A stretch of 26,961 bases of DNA from NCBI GenBank assembly GCA_024277695.1, contig JAJRUR010000255.1, positions 1 to 26,961 on the forward strand. The letters are read 5' to 3'. The notes below the pieces were generated by a model. It saw only the letters and a program-made list of their open reading frames with translations. It made no database searches and was not told the DNA's origin. Within the stretch, counting starts at the first letter, position 1. Each line of letters starts with the position of its first letter. Source of the DNA: Bacteroidota bacterium. Lineage in GTDB: Bacteria > Bacteroidota > Bacteroidia > Chitinophagales > Saprospiraceae. Shown here in pieces: positions 1 through 8,001 of the stretch. A program made the translations under genes and the position numbers.

Positions 1-236
1 AAGCTCAGGCAGCTGATCCATCAAAAAGCAAAACAAAAAAGAAGAAAAAGAAGAAAAAGAAGAAAAAATCCATACGCATCGATGAGCGTTTTATCTCCGA
101 ATCTCTCGCCAATCTGCTTTGGTTGCAAGGCCATCATAAAGCATCCATCAAAATGTTTAAGAAATTGGGTTTGAATAATCCGGATAAAAAGCGTTACTTT
201 GCAGCCCAAATAAAAAAATTAAAGAAACAGAGATGA
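1..236 (+). CDS. C-terminal end of TPR-type protein upstream of secG (partial)
   Basis: The reading frame is open from the window edge (first full codon at base 3) to TGA at 234-236, so only about 77 residues are visible and the start is missing. The tail begins with an uninterrupted run of 11 lysines, followed by a helical segment (ISESLANLLWLQG, then AAQIKKLKKQR) with the spacing of a TPR pair. From knowledge of Bacteroidota genomes, a protein with a charged linker and a C-terminal TPR-like module often sits between lptE and secG, and this tail fits that pattern. The stop overlaps the secG start by four bases (ATGA), so the two are probably co-translated. The function is unknown. The family match is from memory of gene order and tail sequence. 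Confidence 0.7.
   Translation, partial: AQAADPSKSKTKKKKKKKKKKKSIRIDERFISESLANLLWLQGHHKASIKMFKKLGLNNPDKKRYFAAQIKKLKKQR
36..68 (+). repeat. In-frame 9-base repeat encoding polylysine
   Basis: Three tandem copies of AAAAAGAAG plus AAAAAA encode 11 consecutive lysines in the partial TPR-type protein. The 9-base unit keeps the frame when copy number changes, so length variation between strains would be tolerated. It probably forms a basic disordered linker before the C-terminal helical module. Confidence 0.75.
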
Positions 237-466
237 ATCTAGTTACCTTATTTACCATTTTAATCGCTTTGATCTGTGTACTATTGATGGTGGTCGTACT
301 GATCCAAAATCCCAAAGGAGGTGGTGTGGACTCTACTTTCGGTGGTCAAAGCGCCAACCAAATGTTAGGTGCTGCACGATCTACTGACTTTATCGAAAAA
401 CTCACTTGGGGACTCTTTATAGCGATGGTAGTCCTCAGCATACTCACTACCCTGAGTATAGGATAA
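233..466 (+). CDS. secG: Preprotein translocase subunit SecG
   Basis: SecG is the small accessory subunit of the SecYEG channel that passes unfolded proteins across or into the inner membrane. The 77-residue product has the family layout: an N-terminal transmembrane helix (about residues 3-24), a cytoplasmic loop containing the hallmark NPKGGGVDSTFGG, and a second transmembrane helix (about 53-75). The loop motif makes the call secure. The start ATG overlaps the stop of the upstream gene by four bases, indicating an operon and deciding the start. The following 167 bases (467-633) contain no gene and no convincing terminator hairpin before the convergent molybdoenzyme gene ends. Confidence 0.95.
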   Translation: MNLVTLFTILIALICVLLMVVVLIQNPKGGGVDSTFGGQSANQMLGAARSTDFIEKLTWGLFIAMVVLSILTTLSIG

Positions 467-633
467 AAGCACTTTTTCCCGAAAATTTTTTTTAATAAAG
501 TTGGTCCTTTCGGATGTTTTTTCTGCTTTACTCGCGGCTTCTTGCACAGCAGAGAAGAAAGAAGCTGCATGTCCTCTTACTCCCCTATCCCTCTTTGCGT
601 AGAATATACCACTAACCCAATTTCTTATGACCA

Positions 634-3501
634 TCATTTGATATAATACGCTGACTCGTCAGGCTTGAGCGGACGACTAAACCATAGCGGCCTTCTCAAG
701 CCATTGGGACCTGGTGCAGGACGGGTCATAGCAAGCCATTCTCGATACACTTCCATCGATTTATTGGTATCCACAAAAATATCTCCGTACTTATCATTGG
801 GTCCAGGTACCTCTATGCGCACCCGTTGTAACCAAGCGTGGTGTCCACTCACCGGATCGGGGTGTACAGCATGGGTCATATTTTGATGTACGCCGCCATC
901 AGTCCAAAATATACGAGAACTATCGCCGTCCTCTGATTGGAATGGTTGGATACCCCTTATCGTCTCCATCTTCCATCCTCCATCATCATTGGACTGAATA
1001 TTGACCGTATTGGTAGCCCATCGATTACCGATTTTGTCCTGGGGTCGTCTCCAGCGTCCTATATGATGCGAACAAGCCACAATTCCGGGTTTGATCGATT
1101 GTGTTACCCAAACCTTATCCACAAAATATCCAATATCTGTAACAATTTTGACCAAATCTCCGGTCTTAAATCCAAACTTTTCTGCCTCTTGCGGATGCAT
1201 CCAAATAGGATTACGATTAGATATCTCCACAAGCCATTTGGCGTTGCCGGATCGGGAGTGGATCAAGGTCGGGAGTCTAAAATTGGGCAACAGACAATAT
1301 TCGTTTTTGGATCGATCCAGATTGTCCGGATGAATGTGGGACTTGACATAGCGCGGAATCGCATATTCAGGCCATTTCCAATCCACCATCGTCTGCGAAT
1401 AAAATTCTTGTCGCCGTGATGGAGTAGGAAATCCCACATAAGGCGTGCCATCGATCATAATGCCTATTGTTTTGCCACTTTTTAGAATCAATCCACTCTC
1501 GGGATCTACTTGACTGCCTTCCATATCCGCAGCGGTCAAAACGCGCTCATTCTTCTTGAAGGCAAACTTTTCGATCTCAAAAGCACCATACTTGCGCATA
1601 TATTCGAGCTCCGCAAAATCTCCTACAAAGCCATCGGCTTTGGCGGCTTCGGGTAGTCCTTTTATGCGTTCGAATATATACTGGTAATATTCGTCGATGT
1701 TGATCTTCTGTCCTTCGCGATATGGCGAAATAAAATGTTTGCGGATACCCAAATCGTCATCTTTGTCTATCCTCCAAGATAGTTCTATCCAAAATTCGTC
1801 TTCTTCCCATACTTCCCCGGGATTGACTTCATAGGTAAATTGGACTTTTTCGCCACGGCGACGTGCTGCCTCTCGCAACACGGGCTGTCTAAATGCTACC
1901 CACATACCACCGTGTGTCGCATAACTATTGATATCGTGCCGCTCTGCAGAGTGTCCCATCGGAAGTACATAATCTGCAAAAAATGCAGTTTCGTTCCAAG
2001 TAGGTGTCAGCGCAATATGCATCCCGAAATATTTTTCGTCCGAGAGGACTTCCATCCAACTAAAACCATCAGGATATGTCCATACGGGATTAAATACTCT
2101 AGTAAAATAGACATCCATTTTGCCTCGTCCTTCTTTGATCATATGAGGTAGTAAGAAACTCATTTCGAAAAACGATAGCGGATATTCTTTTGGAAAATGC
2201 AGCTCATTCCAAAATTTTTGCCCGGGAGGCACATCAAAAAATGTCGGTTTGAACTTGTTCCAACTGTTCGGAGATGTACCACCCACAGTACCCACACTTC
2301 CCGTCACTACATTGAGAAAATGCAGTGCGCGAGATACTGCCCATCCCCCCAGATTGCCTATCGAAGCACTACGCCAGGTATGGGTAGCAAATCGCTCACC
2401 CGCTTGTCCTATCTCTCTACCGATTTGGCGAATCATCTCCGGCTCGATGTCGGATTCTTTGGCAGCATATTCGGGTGTAAACTCGGCATACTCCTCCAGT
2501 AGCTTTTCGATAAATTGCTCAAAAACAGGCTCGACATCAGGGTGTTCTTTCTTCAAATATTCCTTCCAGTTGACCCATTTTTCCATATAAGCTCGATTGT
2601 ATAAGCCTTCTTCTAAAATGATCTTGACCCAAGCGAGCAAGATAGCTGCTTCCGAACCCGGATAGGTCGGCATCCAGTAATCGGCCATACTAGCAGTATT
2701 GGACAATCGGGGATCCATCACAGCGAGCTTGGCTCCCTTCATTTTTCCTTCGATGATGCGTTGGGCGTGCGGATTGAAATAGTGACCACTCTCTAAGTGT
2801 GCCGATATCAATAATATAAATTTGGCATTGGCATGATCAGGAGAAGGGCGATTGTAACCCATCCACATATTGTATCCAGACCGTGCTCCACCAGAGCATA
2901 TATTCGTATGGCTGTTGTGCCCGTCAATACCCCAAGACTGGAGTACTCGGTTAGTATAGCCCTCATGTCCCGGTCTCCCAACGTGATAAGCTACCTCGTT
3001 TTGGCGGCCTTCTTTGAGTGCTTTGCGTATGCGTGCAGAAATTTCATCCAGCGCCTGATCCCAGCTGATACGTTCCCACTCTCCCGAACCTCGCGGACCT
3101 TTTCTCTTCAGCGGATAAAGTATTCTGTCCGGATCGGTCAACTGATTGATCGTTGCGGGACCTTTGGCACAGTTGCGACCTCGACTACCCGGGTGATAGG
3201 GGTTACCTTCCAGCTTTCGGATCGTATTGGTCTCCTTGTCGATAAAAGCTGTAAGCCCACAAGCAGATTCGCAATTGAAGCAGGTTGTGGGTACGATCGT
3301 ATAATGTCTCTTATCGCGTTTTGGCCAGGAAGTGGCTTCATACTCCACCCAATCGTCCCATTGGTCGGGTGGCGGAAAATTGGTCAGTTGACCCGGCTCG
3401 GTAAGTCTTTTGGCCGGATCGATATCTTCTCTGTGAAGATCCGGAATGAGCTTTAGTTTTTGTGCTATACTTTCTATAAATGAAGGCTTATTGTATCCCA
3501 T
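634..3501 (-). CDS. Molybdopterin oxidoreductase catalytic subunit (DMSO reductase superfamily, possibly SoeA-like)
   Basis: A 955-residue complex iron-sulfur molybdoenzyme catalytic subunit. Near the N-terminus is a 4Fe-4S motif with C74, C77, C81 and C111 (CFNCESAC, then RNCAKG). C202 in NICSGGAR sits where the molybdenum ligand is expected in Cys-type members; that assignment is inferred. The C-terminal quarter has the beta-rich pterin-binding fold (for example NRNPIWMHPQEAEKFGF). There is no twin-arginine signal peptide, so it should stay in the cytoplasm, as known for sulfite dehydrogenase SoeABC and unlike periplasmic PsrA or TtrA. It starts 25 bases after the stop of the iron-sulfur/membrane subunit gene, forming one operon. 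Alternatives are phenylacetyl-CoA oxidoreductase-like or an uncharacterised branch often labelled formate dehydrogenase. The superfamily is certain; the substrate is not. Confidence 0.85.
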   Translation of the reverse strand: MGYNKPSFIESIAQKLKLIPDLHREDIDPAKRLTEPGQLTNFPPPDQWDDWVEYEATSWPKRDKRHYTIVPTTCFNCESACGLTAFIDKETNTIRKLEGNPYHPGSRGRNCAKGPATINQLTDPDRILYPLKRKGPRGSGEWERISWDQALDEISARIRKALKEGRQNEVAYHVGRPGHEGYTNRVLQSWGIDGHNSHTNICSGGARSGYNMWMGYNRPSPDHANAKFILLISAHLESGHYFNPHAQRIIEGKMKGAKLAVMDPRLSNTASMADYWMPTYPGSEAAILLAWVKIILEEGLYNRAYMEKWVNWKEYLKKEHPDVEPVFEQFIEKLLEEYAEFTPEYAAKESDIEPEMIRQIGREIGQAGERFATHTWRSASIGNLGGWAVSRALHFLNVVTGSVGTVGGTSPNSWNKFKPTFFDVPPGQKFWNELHFPKEYPLSFFEMSFLLPHMIKEGRGKMDVYFTRVFNPVWTYPDGFSWMEVLSDEKYFGMHIALTPTWNETAFFADYVLPMGHSAERHDINSYATHGGMWVAFRQPVLREAARRRGEKVQFTYEVNPGEVWEEDEFWIELSWRIDKDDDLGIRKHFISPYREGQKINIDEYYQYIFERIKGLPEAAKADGFVGDFAELEYMRKYGAFEIEKFAFKKNERVLTAADMEGSQVDPESGLILKSGKTIGIMIDGTPYVGFPTPSRRQEFYSQTMVDWKWPEYAIPRYVKSHIHPDNLDRSKNEYCLLPNFRLPTLIHSRSGNAKWLVEISNRNPIWMHPQEAEKFGFKTGDLVKIVTDIGYFVDKVWVTQSIKPGIVACSHHIGRWRRPQDKIGNRWATNTVNIQSNDDGGWKMETIRGIQPFQSEDGDSSRIFWTDGGVHQNMTHAVHPDPVSGHHAWLQRVRIEVPGPNDKYGDIFVDTNKSMEVYREWLAMTRPAPGPNGLRRPLWFSRPLKPDESAYYIK

Positions 3502-3526
3502 GATTTATTTCTTTTTTTTTATGGAG

Positions 3527-5128
3527 TTAGACCAAATGAATTCTTTGCGGAGCCTCTACCCAAACATGTTCGGTAAGGTACACTCCCAACAGGATGAAGG
3601 CACCTGCCAAACTGAGTGATATGGGATGAGTCCCTAAAAATATTAATATCCCTATCGGTAGGATATTTCCCAAAAGGATGATTCCAAACCAAAATTTATT
3701 TTTGTAACGCCCACTCAGAATAGAGTGTGCAGTTTGTTTGGCATCTGAAGTCGGATGTGGTGTGATCATTTCCAAAAGGAGAGTACCCAGATTGAAGGCG
3801 ATAGAAAGAATCAACATCATTTTGAGATATCCAAGCCAAGATTCTGATCCTCCTAAGACCATAGTTACTATCCCAAAAGCTGCTCCTCCCGCCATCAAAC
3901 TATGCACCAGCATATGGATAGATAGCGTTGGTGACTGCCAGAAATCTCTTCCTTTGGCTTGGGCCAATAGAAAGGCAGTATAAATCGCCACGATAATCGC
4001 CGTAGCTGCCGTTAACCACATCGTGATGGCTTTGACTTTGGTCCATCCTAAGAAATAACTCACGGCAAGTAAACTCAATAATCCACCAAAAACCGTAATG
4101 GCATATCCCCCACGCACAAGCCAAGACTTCCATTGTGGTCTCAACAATACGTTTAGAAAACGATCAGGCCTATCCAAATCCTTTACCAACAAAGCACCTG
4201 TCAATGCCAAGAATACCAGTCCGATAATTACCGTAACCCAATCCAAAGCAAAACCCATCTGTCCCTCAACAAAAAACCTACTAATAAAAGCTACCAAAAA
4301 AGCACCTGCTGATATCGCCTTGGTCCATATGTATGCCGACACTTCCCAGCCCCAAAGAATTCCTTTGTCTGGAGCTTGATATGCTTTTCGTGGCTTTCCT
4401 TTCAATACATTGACTAATTTATCACCCTCATGCTCATTACGGTTCATTTGCTGAATGGCTTCGATGACATCCGAATTGGAAAATGCCAATTTTTCGGCCT
4501 CCTTGGCATAATGACCCACACCGAGAGTTTGGGCATTCCACATATTGTCAGCACTTTCGAGTCCCGCTTCAGGCGTGAGCGATGACGAATCACCATCTAT
4601 ATAGAACAAATTGGGCTTCGTACCTTTTTCAGGCTTTCGTACAGATACTTGCTGGCGTGAAAGAAGCTTGGATATCTTGGAGTTAGGATTATCCATATCT
4701 CCCGAAATAATAGCTTCTTCGGGGCATACGTTGACACAGGCTGGCTCTAGGCCAATATCCACACGATGTGCACAGTAGTTGCACTTGGCAGCAGTATTGG
4801 TTTTCGGGTCTATATATATGGCGTCATAAGGACACGCTTGCGTACAGGATTTGCAGGCTATACATCGCCGATTATCAAAGTCCACAATCCCATCATCGCG
4901 AATGAAAAGGGCTTCTACCGGACAGATAGTTACACAAGGTGCATCCGTACAATGATTGCATCGCATGACAGAAAAAAGCCTCCGGGAATCCGGAAATACC
5001 CCTTTTTCTATGTATTTGACCCAAGTCCTATTCACCCCGATCGCAACATCGTGCTCCGACTTGCATGCCGTAGTACAGGCATGACATCCAATGCACTTTC
5101 GGTTATCTATTATAAATCCGTATTTCAT
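3527..5128 (-). CDS. Fused iron-sulfur (DmsB/PsrB-type) and NrfD/DmsC-type membrane subunit
   Basis: A 533-residue fusion of the two partner subunits of a molybdoenzyme. The N-terminal half carries 16 cysteines in four ferredoxin-like sets: C12/15/18/22, C57/60/65/69, C89/92/95/99 and C116/119/131/135, enough for four 4Fe-4S clusters in an electron wire. A polar linker (about 150-255) leads to a hydrophobic domain from about residue 260 with roughly eight membrane helices, like the NrfD/DmsC quinone-reacting anchors. I chose the ATG at 5128 because the product then begins MKYGFIIDNRKCIGC, directly before the first cluster. A longer in-frame start at 5254 would add 42 residues that look like translated promoter DNA and would cover a palindrome at 5185-5204. 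The catalytic subunit follows 25 bases downstream. Electrons probably pass between that subunit and the quinone pool. Confidence 0.85.
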   Translation of the reverse strand: MKYGFIIDNRKCIGCHACTTACKSEHDVAIGVNRTWVKYIEKGVFPDSRRLFSVMRCNHCTDAPCVTICPVEALFIRDDGIVDFDNRRCIACKSCTQACPYDAIYIDPKTNTAAKCNYCAHRVDIGLEPACVNVCPEEAIISGDMDNPNSKISKLLSRQQVSVRKPEKGTKPNLFYIDGDSSSLTPEAGLESADNMWNAQTLGVGHYAKEAEKLAFSNSDVIEAIQQMNRNEHEGDKLVNVLKGKPRKAYQAPDKGILWGWEVSAYIWTKAISAGAFLVAFISRFFVEGQMGFALDWVTVIIGLVFLALTGALLVKDLDRPDRFLNVLLRPQWKSWLVRGGYAITVFGGLLSLLAVSYFLGWTKVKAITMWLTAATAIIVAIYTAFLLAQAKGRDFWQSPTLSIHMLVHSLMAGGAAFGIVTMVLGGSESWLGYLKMMLILSIAFNLGTLLLEMITPHPTSDAKQTAHSILSGRYKNKFWFGIILLGNILPIGILIFLGTHPISLSLAGAFILLGVYLTEHVWVEAPQRIHLV

Positions 5129-5184
5129 ACAGCAGAAGTGTTTTTTGATTAGTAAATGGTCTTTCAGAAAAATGAAGCTGCAAT

Positions 5185-5204
5185 ATATGTACAATTGTTC
5201 ATAT
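5185..5204. promoter_or_regulatory. Near-perfect 20-bp palindrome upstream of molybdoenzyme operon (candidate operator)
   Basis: The two 10-base halves of ATATGTACAATTGTTCATAT are complementary except for one pair. It lies 57-76 bases before the chosen start codon of the iron-sulfur/membrane subunit, the usual place for a dimeric regulator. No regulator family is assigned; the half-site only loosely resembles Crp/FNR-type sites. Confidence 0.4.
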
Positions 5205-5282
5205 AATGAAATAAAAGAGACGTACAAAACAATCATCTCTAGATAATATCTCAAAACTACTTCTAGTGCTAAGTATCTGGGG

Positions 5283-5343
5283 TCGCTTCTTTTGGTTTAC
5301 TACGAAGCGAGGCGGATGTATTTTATCTGTGCTTATAAGCACA
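5283..5343. other. Two hairpins beside the left end of the mobile element
   Basis: A 7-bp inverted repeat (TCGCTTC at 5283-5289, GAAGCGA at 5304-5310) is followed by a perfect 16-base palindrome, TGTGCTTATAAGCACA, at 5328-5343. Both lie outside the element's target duplication, so they belong to the host sequence upstream of the molybdoenzyme operon. The second resembles either an operator or a weak transcript end; there is no T-run on either side. Confidence 0.35.
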
Positions 5344-5348
5344 AAGAT

Positions 5349-5889
5349 ACTTTACTCAAGTTTCGGTAGTTAAAATCAATAAATCGAGGTTAAATAAATC
5401 AACTTTCCTAAAAAATAGGATATGGATGACACCGAAAAATATTTATTTGAGTGGATAGCTTGATAGAAACGGTGAACTGGTCGCACCTACGGTGCTACTA
5501 CAAACCGTTTGCTCCTCCGAAGCAGATGACAAAATAGCTTAATGCAAAAAAGCCCCGGCGGGGCGACCTGTAAAATATGTTCATTGCATACACGCAAATA
5601 TATTTCAGAAACAATACGAAACGCAATCAAAAATTACTATGCATTTTTTGGTAAGGTTACACGATCTCCGGACAGTTTTTATGCGTAGTCTGACACATAA
5701 CTCCTTAAAAATTTGTTGAGTTTGTCAAAACAATGCGAAGTAACCAGTGGTGATTTCGCGAGATTATTTGTATATTGCACTGGGAGTTGTTTTTGTTATT
5801 TGTACCTACAATATACTGAAATTCAGCTAATTATAGGAAAAAATAACTCCCTTTTTTCTATTTTGTAACTGCCGAAACTTGAGTACTTT
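5349..5889. mobile_element. Short element with terminal inverted repeats and 5-bp target duplication (deleted IS or MITE-like)
   Basis: An inverted repeat starts ACTCAAGTTTCGGTAGTT at 5354-5371 and is mirrored by AACTGCCGAAACTTGAGT at 5867-5884, with 17 of 18 bases matching. Immediately outside both ends is the direct repeat ACTTT (5349-5353 and 5885-5889), as a transposition target duplication would leave. The 531-bp element has no full gene. On its minus strand an AAGGAG ribosome site (5701-5706) precedes an ATG at 5698 that opens only 13 codons (MCQTTHKNCPEIV, stop at 5657-5659). That could be the stub of a transposase gene, making this an internally deleted insertion sequence; this is inference. 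The family was not recognised. It fills most of the 818-base gap between the molybdoenzyme operon and the thioredoxin-SPOR gene. Confidence 0.6.
5467..5564. repeat. Structured GC-rich hairpin block inside the mobile element
   Basis: Inside an AT-rich element are several short perfect hairpins: AAACGG (5467-5472) pairs with CCGTTT (5505-5510) around an inner stem GCACC/GGTGC (5483-5487 and 5491-5495), and GCCCC/GGGGC (5552-5556 and 5560-5564) follows. The wording (ACCTACGGTGC, then GCCCCGGCGGGGCGACCTG) resembles intergenic repeats I recall as common in many Bacteroidota genomes, but I cannot search for copies here. The last stem is followed by no T-run on the plus strand; on the minus strand it is followed by TTTTTTG, so it could end minus-strand transcripts. 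Confidence 0.4.
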
Positions 5890-5946
5890 ATTCTGTACTT
5901 TGGAGGTTATGTGGTCACTTGCCAAGACAACACGATGTTAAAGGCA

Positions 5947-6795
5947 CTATTCAAATTGCCTCAACTGCTTTACCAAGCCTTTTAGACCTTGCTTATCCAG
6001 CTCAAAAAGCATCGGTGAGGCCTGCTCATAAGTAGAAAAATTGCCCAGCGTAACCCTGTATGCATAGCGGTGCCCCGATATCTTCCGTATAGCAAGTGGA
6101 CTAAAGCCGGAGTCCTCCATTTTGCGCTTTAGTTTTTGGGCATTTTCTCGGCTTCCAAAAGCACCAAGTTGGATCGTAAAGCCTGCTAAAGTGTTCGTAG
6201 TTTGGTCAGCTGCTATCAGAGGAGTGCTCACAACATTTTGAGCTGAGGTACTCGGCTGATGAACTGGTCGACGCATTGGATCTTTGGATTTTGCGGCTCC
6301 TTTAGAATCGACCGAAGTCCTTTCCTGATCACTCGATACGGCACGATGGGCTCCGGCTACTTCAACACCTTCGAGATTGCCTGATTTAAAATTTTTGTGC
6401 CAGCGCAGCAAAGACTTAAAAGCCTCCGGACCAAAAGTATTTTCATATCGTCCAATGAGTTTATTCTCGGTATTAAAAAAAAGAATCGTCGGCAGATACT
6501 TGATATCATATTGCGCCTTTAAGGCAAAACCCTCAAACTCATCGATATCCATACGCACAGCGAGATAATCTCTTTTCATCATGCTGACCAGTTCATTATC
6601 CGAAAAAGTAAACTTCTCCATCCATTGGCAGGGTGAACACCACTCCGCTTCAAAAATCATTAGGTAGGGTACATTTCGCTCAGAAGATTTTTGGCGCGCT
6701 TCCAGCAAAGAGCCTACAAACAGTGGGCTAGGCTCCGTGTACCAAGATGAGGAGATAAATAATACCGCAAGTACAAAAAATATTCTAATCTTCAT
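5947..6795 (-). CDS. Secreted thioredoxin-fold protein with C-terminal SPOR domain
   Basis: A 282-residue protein of three parts. Residues 1-20 form a signal peptide (MKIRIFFVLAVLFISSS). Residues about 25-140 are a thioredoxin fold with the redox pair C53 and C56 (EWCSPCQW) and the cis-proline P102 in KYLPT; this resembles DsbD-C or thioredoxin_7 type domains. A low-complexity linker leads to a SPOR domain (about 205-282: FTIQLGAFGSRENAQKLK), a fold known to bind peptidoglycan lacking stem peptides. The likely role is a periplasmic disulfide reductase or isomerase placed on the cell wall, perhaps at the division site; that is inference. I chose the ATG at 6795 because it starts the signal peptide neatly; an ATG at 6804 adds three residues. 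It is divergent from fabH, with 164 bases between. Confidence 0.8.
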   Translation of the reverse strand: MKIRIFFVLAVLFISSSWYTEPSPLFVGSLLEARQKSSERNVPYLMIFEAEWCSPCQWMEKFTFSDNELVSMMKRDYLAVRMDIDEFEGFALKAQYDIKYLPTILFFNTENKLIGRYENTFGPEAFKSLLRWHKNFKSGNLEGVEVAGAHRAVSSDQERTSVDSKGAAKSKDPMRRPVHQPSTSAQNVVSTPLIAADQTTNTLAGFTIQLGAFGSRENAQKLKRKMEDSGFSPLAIRKISGHRYAYRVTLGNFSTYEQASPMLFELDKQGLKGLVKQLRQFE

Positions 6796-6959
6796 AAAAA
6801 TCATATTAAGTAAAACTTAAAACTATAAACTACATGGTTGATAGTATTTTATACATTGCAAAAGCGATGCCAGTTTTTAGCTAATGCTATTTAGACCCCA
6901 AAACATCGAACACCTTACTATTATTTATTACCTTCGCCGCTGCTTTAATTCGATTAGAT

Positions 6960-7964
6960 ATGAATAGACCCAGAGCTGTCATAAAAGGTGTATTTGGATA
7001 TACCCCCGCATACGTTATGACAAACCACGAATTGGAGACACTCGTGGACACCAATGACGAATGGATCCGTACACGCACTGGAATCTCTGAACGCAGAATC
7101 ATGAAAGACCCTGACAAGGCTACTGTCTTTATGGGCACAGAAGCGGCCAAGGGGCTCTTAAAAAAAACAGGCCTAGACCCACTCGAGATCGACCTAGTGA
7201 TCTGTGCTACGGTGACCGCTGACTATATTTTTCCGGATAACGGTACTGCAATAGCCAAAAATATAGGAGCAGACAATGCCTTTGGCTATGATGTCAATGC
7301 CGCTTGTTCGGGTTTTCTCTATTCTCTTTCTTCAGCTTGCATTATGTTGGAGACCGGTCGCTACAAGAATATCCTCGTCGTCGGAGCAGATAAGATGTCT
7401 TCGATCACAGACTTTACCGATAGAGCCACATGCATCCTTTTTGGAGATGCTGCAGGAGCTGTATTGATCTCCGCAGAAACGGATACCGAATATGGTTTTC
7501 AGGACTCGATCTTGCACAGTGATGCCTCGGGTAGAAAACTGCTCTATATGAAAGGAGGAGGAGCACTCCATCCGGCCACTGTAGAGTCCGTCCGAAATCG
7601 AGATCATTATGCTTATCAAGACGGACGATCAGTTTTCAAACAAGCGGTACTCAAAATGGCAGAAGCCGTAGATGAAGTCATGAAACGTAACAATCTCAAG
7701 CCCGATGATTTGGATTGGGTCGTAGCCCATCAAGCCAACTTACGTATCTTAACCTCTGTGTCCAAACAACTTGACCTGCCTATGGAAAAATTTATGGTCA
7801 ATATACACAAATACGGCAATACCACTTCAGCCACCATACCCTTATGCCTTTGGGAGTGGGAGTCACAGCTCAAAAAAGGTGATCAACTCATACTTACCGC
7901 ATTTGGGGGAGGTTTTACCTGGGGTGCTATCTACTTAAAATGGGCTTATGATAGCCAAGATTAA
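6960..7964 (+). CDS. fabH: 3-oxoacyl-[acyl-carrier-protein] synthase III (FabH)
   Basis: FabH condenses acetyl-CoA or a branched acyl-CoA primer with malonyl-ACP to begin fatty-acid synthesis. The 334-residue product has the full catalytic triad: C116 in NAACSGFLY, H257 in AHQANLRI and N287 in YGNTTSATIP. The C-terminal GGGFTWGAIYLKW is also typical. The length matches the family. It is the first gene of a same-strand run fabH-efp-accB-accC, an order seen in other Bacteroidota, which couples chain initiation with malonyl-CoA supply. The 38 bases to efp contain a separate -7 box, so efp may also be transcribed from its own promoter. Confidence 0.96.
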   Translation: MNRPRAVIKGVFGYTPAYVMTNHELETLVDTNDEWIRTRTGISERRIMKDPDKATVFMGTEAAKGLLKKTGLDPLEIDLVICATVTADYIFPDNGTAIAKNIGADNAFGYDVNAACSGFLYSLSSACIMLETGRYKNILVVGADKMSSITDFTDRATCILFGDAAGAVLISAETDTEYGFQDSILHSDASGRKLLYMKGGGALHPATVESVRNRDHYAYQDGRSVFKQAVLKMAEAVDEVMKRNNLKPDDLDWVVAHQANLRILTSVSKQLDLPMEKFMVNIHKYGNTTSATIPLCLWEWESQLKKGDQLILTAFGGGFTWGAIYLKWAYDSQD

Positions 7965-7975
7965 TATTTTTTATG

Positions 7976-7983
7976 TACATTTG
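7976..7983 (+). promoter_or_regulatory. Bacteroidota -7 box before efp
   Basis: TACATTTG matches the TAnnTTTG consensus recognised by the Bacteroidota primary sigma factor and ends 18 bases before the efp ATG. I see no good -33 TTTG at the expected spacing, so the site is tentative. Confidence 0.4.
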
Positions 7984-8001
7984 ATACGCTAAATCAATAC
8001 C

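Noticed and set aside
365..637. Open frame of 90 codons on the minus strand starting with a 4-base overlap after the molybdoenzyme gene
   Set aside because: About 100 bases of it lie opposite secG, and the product has no recognisable or balanced composition. The overlap with the upstream stop is probably chance.
2833..3456. 207-codon open frame on the plus strand opposite the molybdoenzyme gene
   Set aside because: It lies entirely opposite a well-supported gene, and its translation is cysteine- and arginine-rich without any domain; long antisense frames are a by-product of the codon use here.
5129..5254. Longer start for the iron-sulfur/membrane subunit
   Set aside because: It would add 42 residues lacking family similarity, and the DNA contains a 20-bp palindrome typical of a regulatory region.
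5483..5564. Short GC-rich repeats considered as a CRISPR array
   Set aside because: The stems differ in sequence, spacing is irregular and no repeat-spacer pattern exists.
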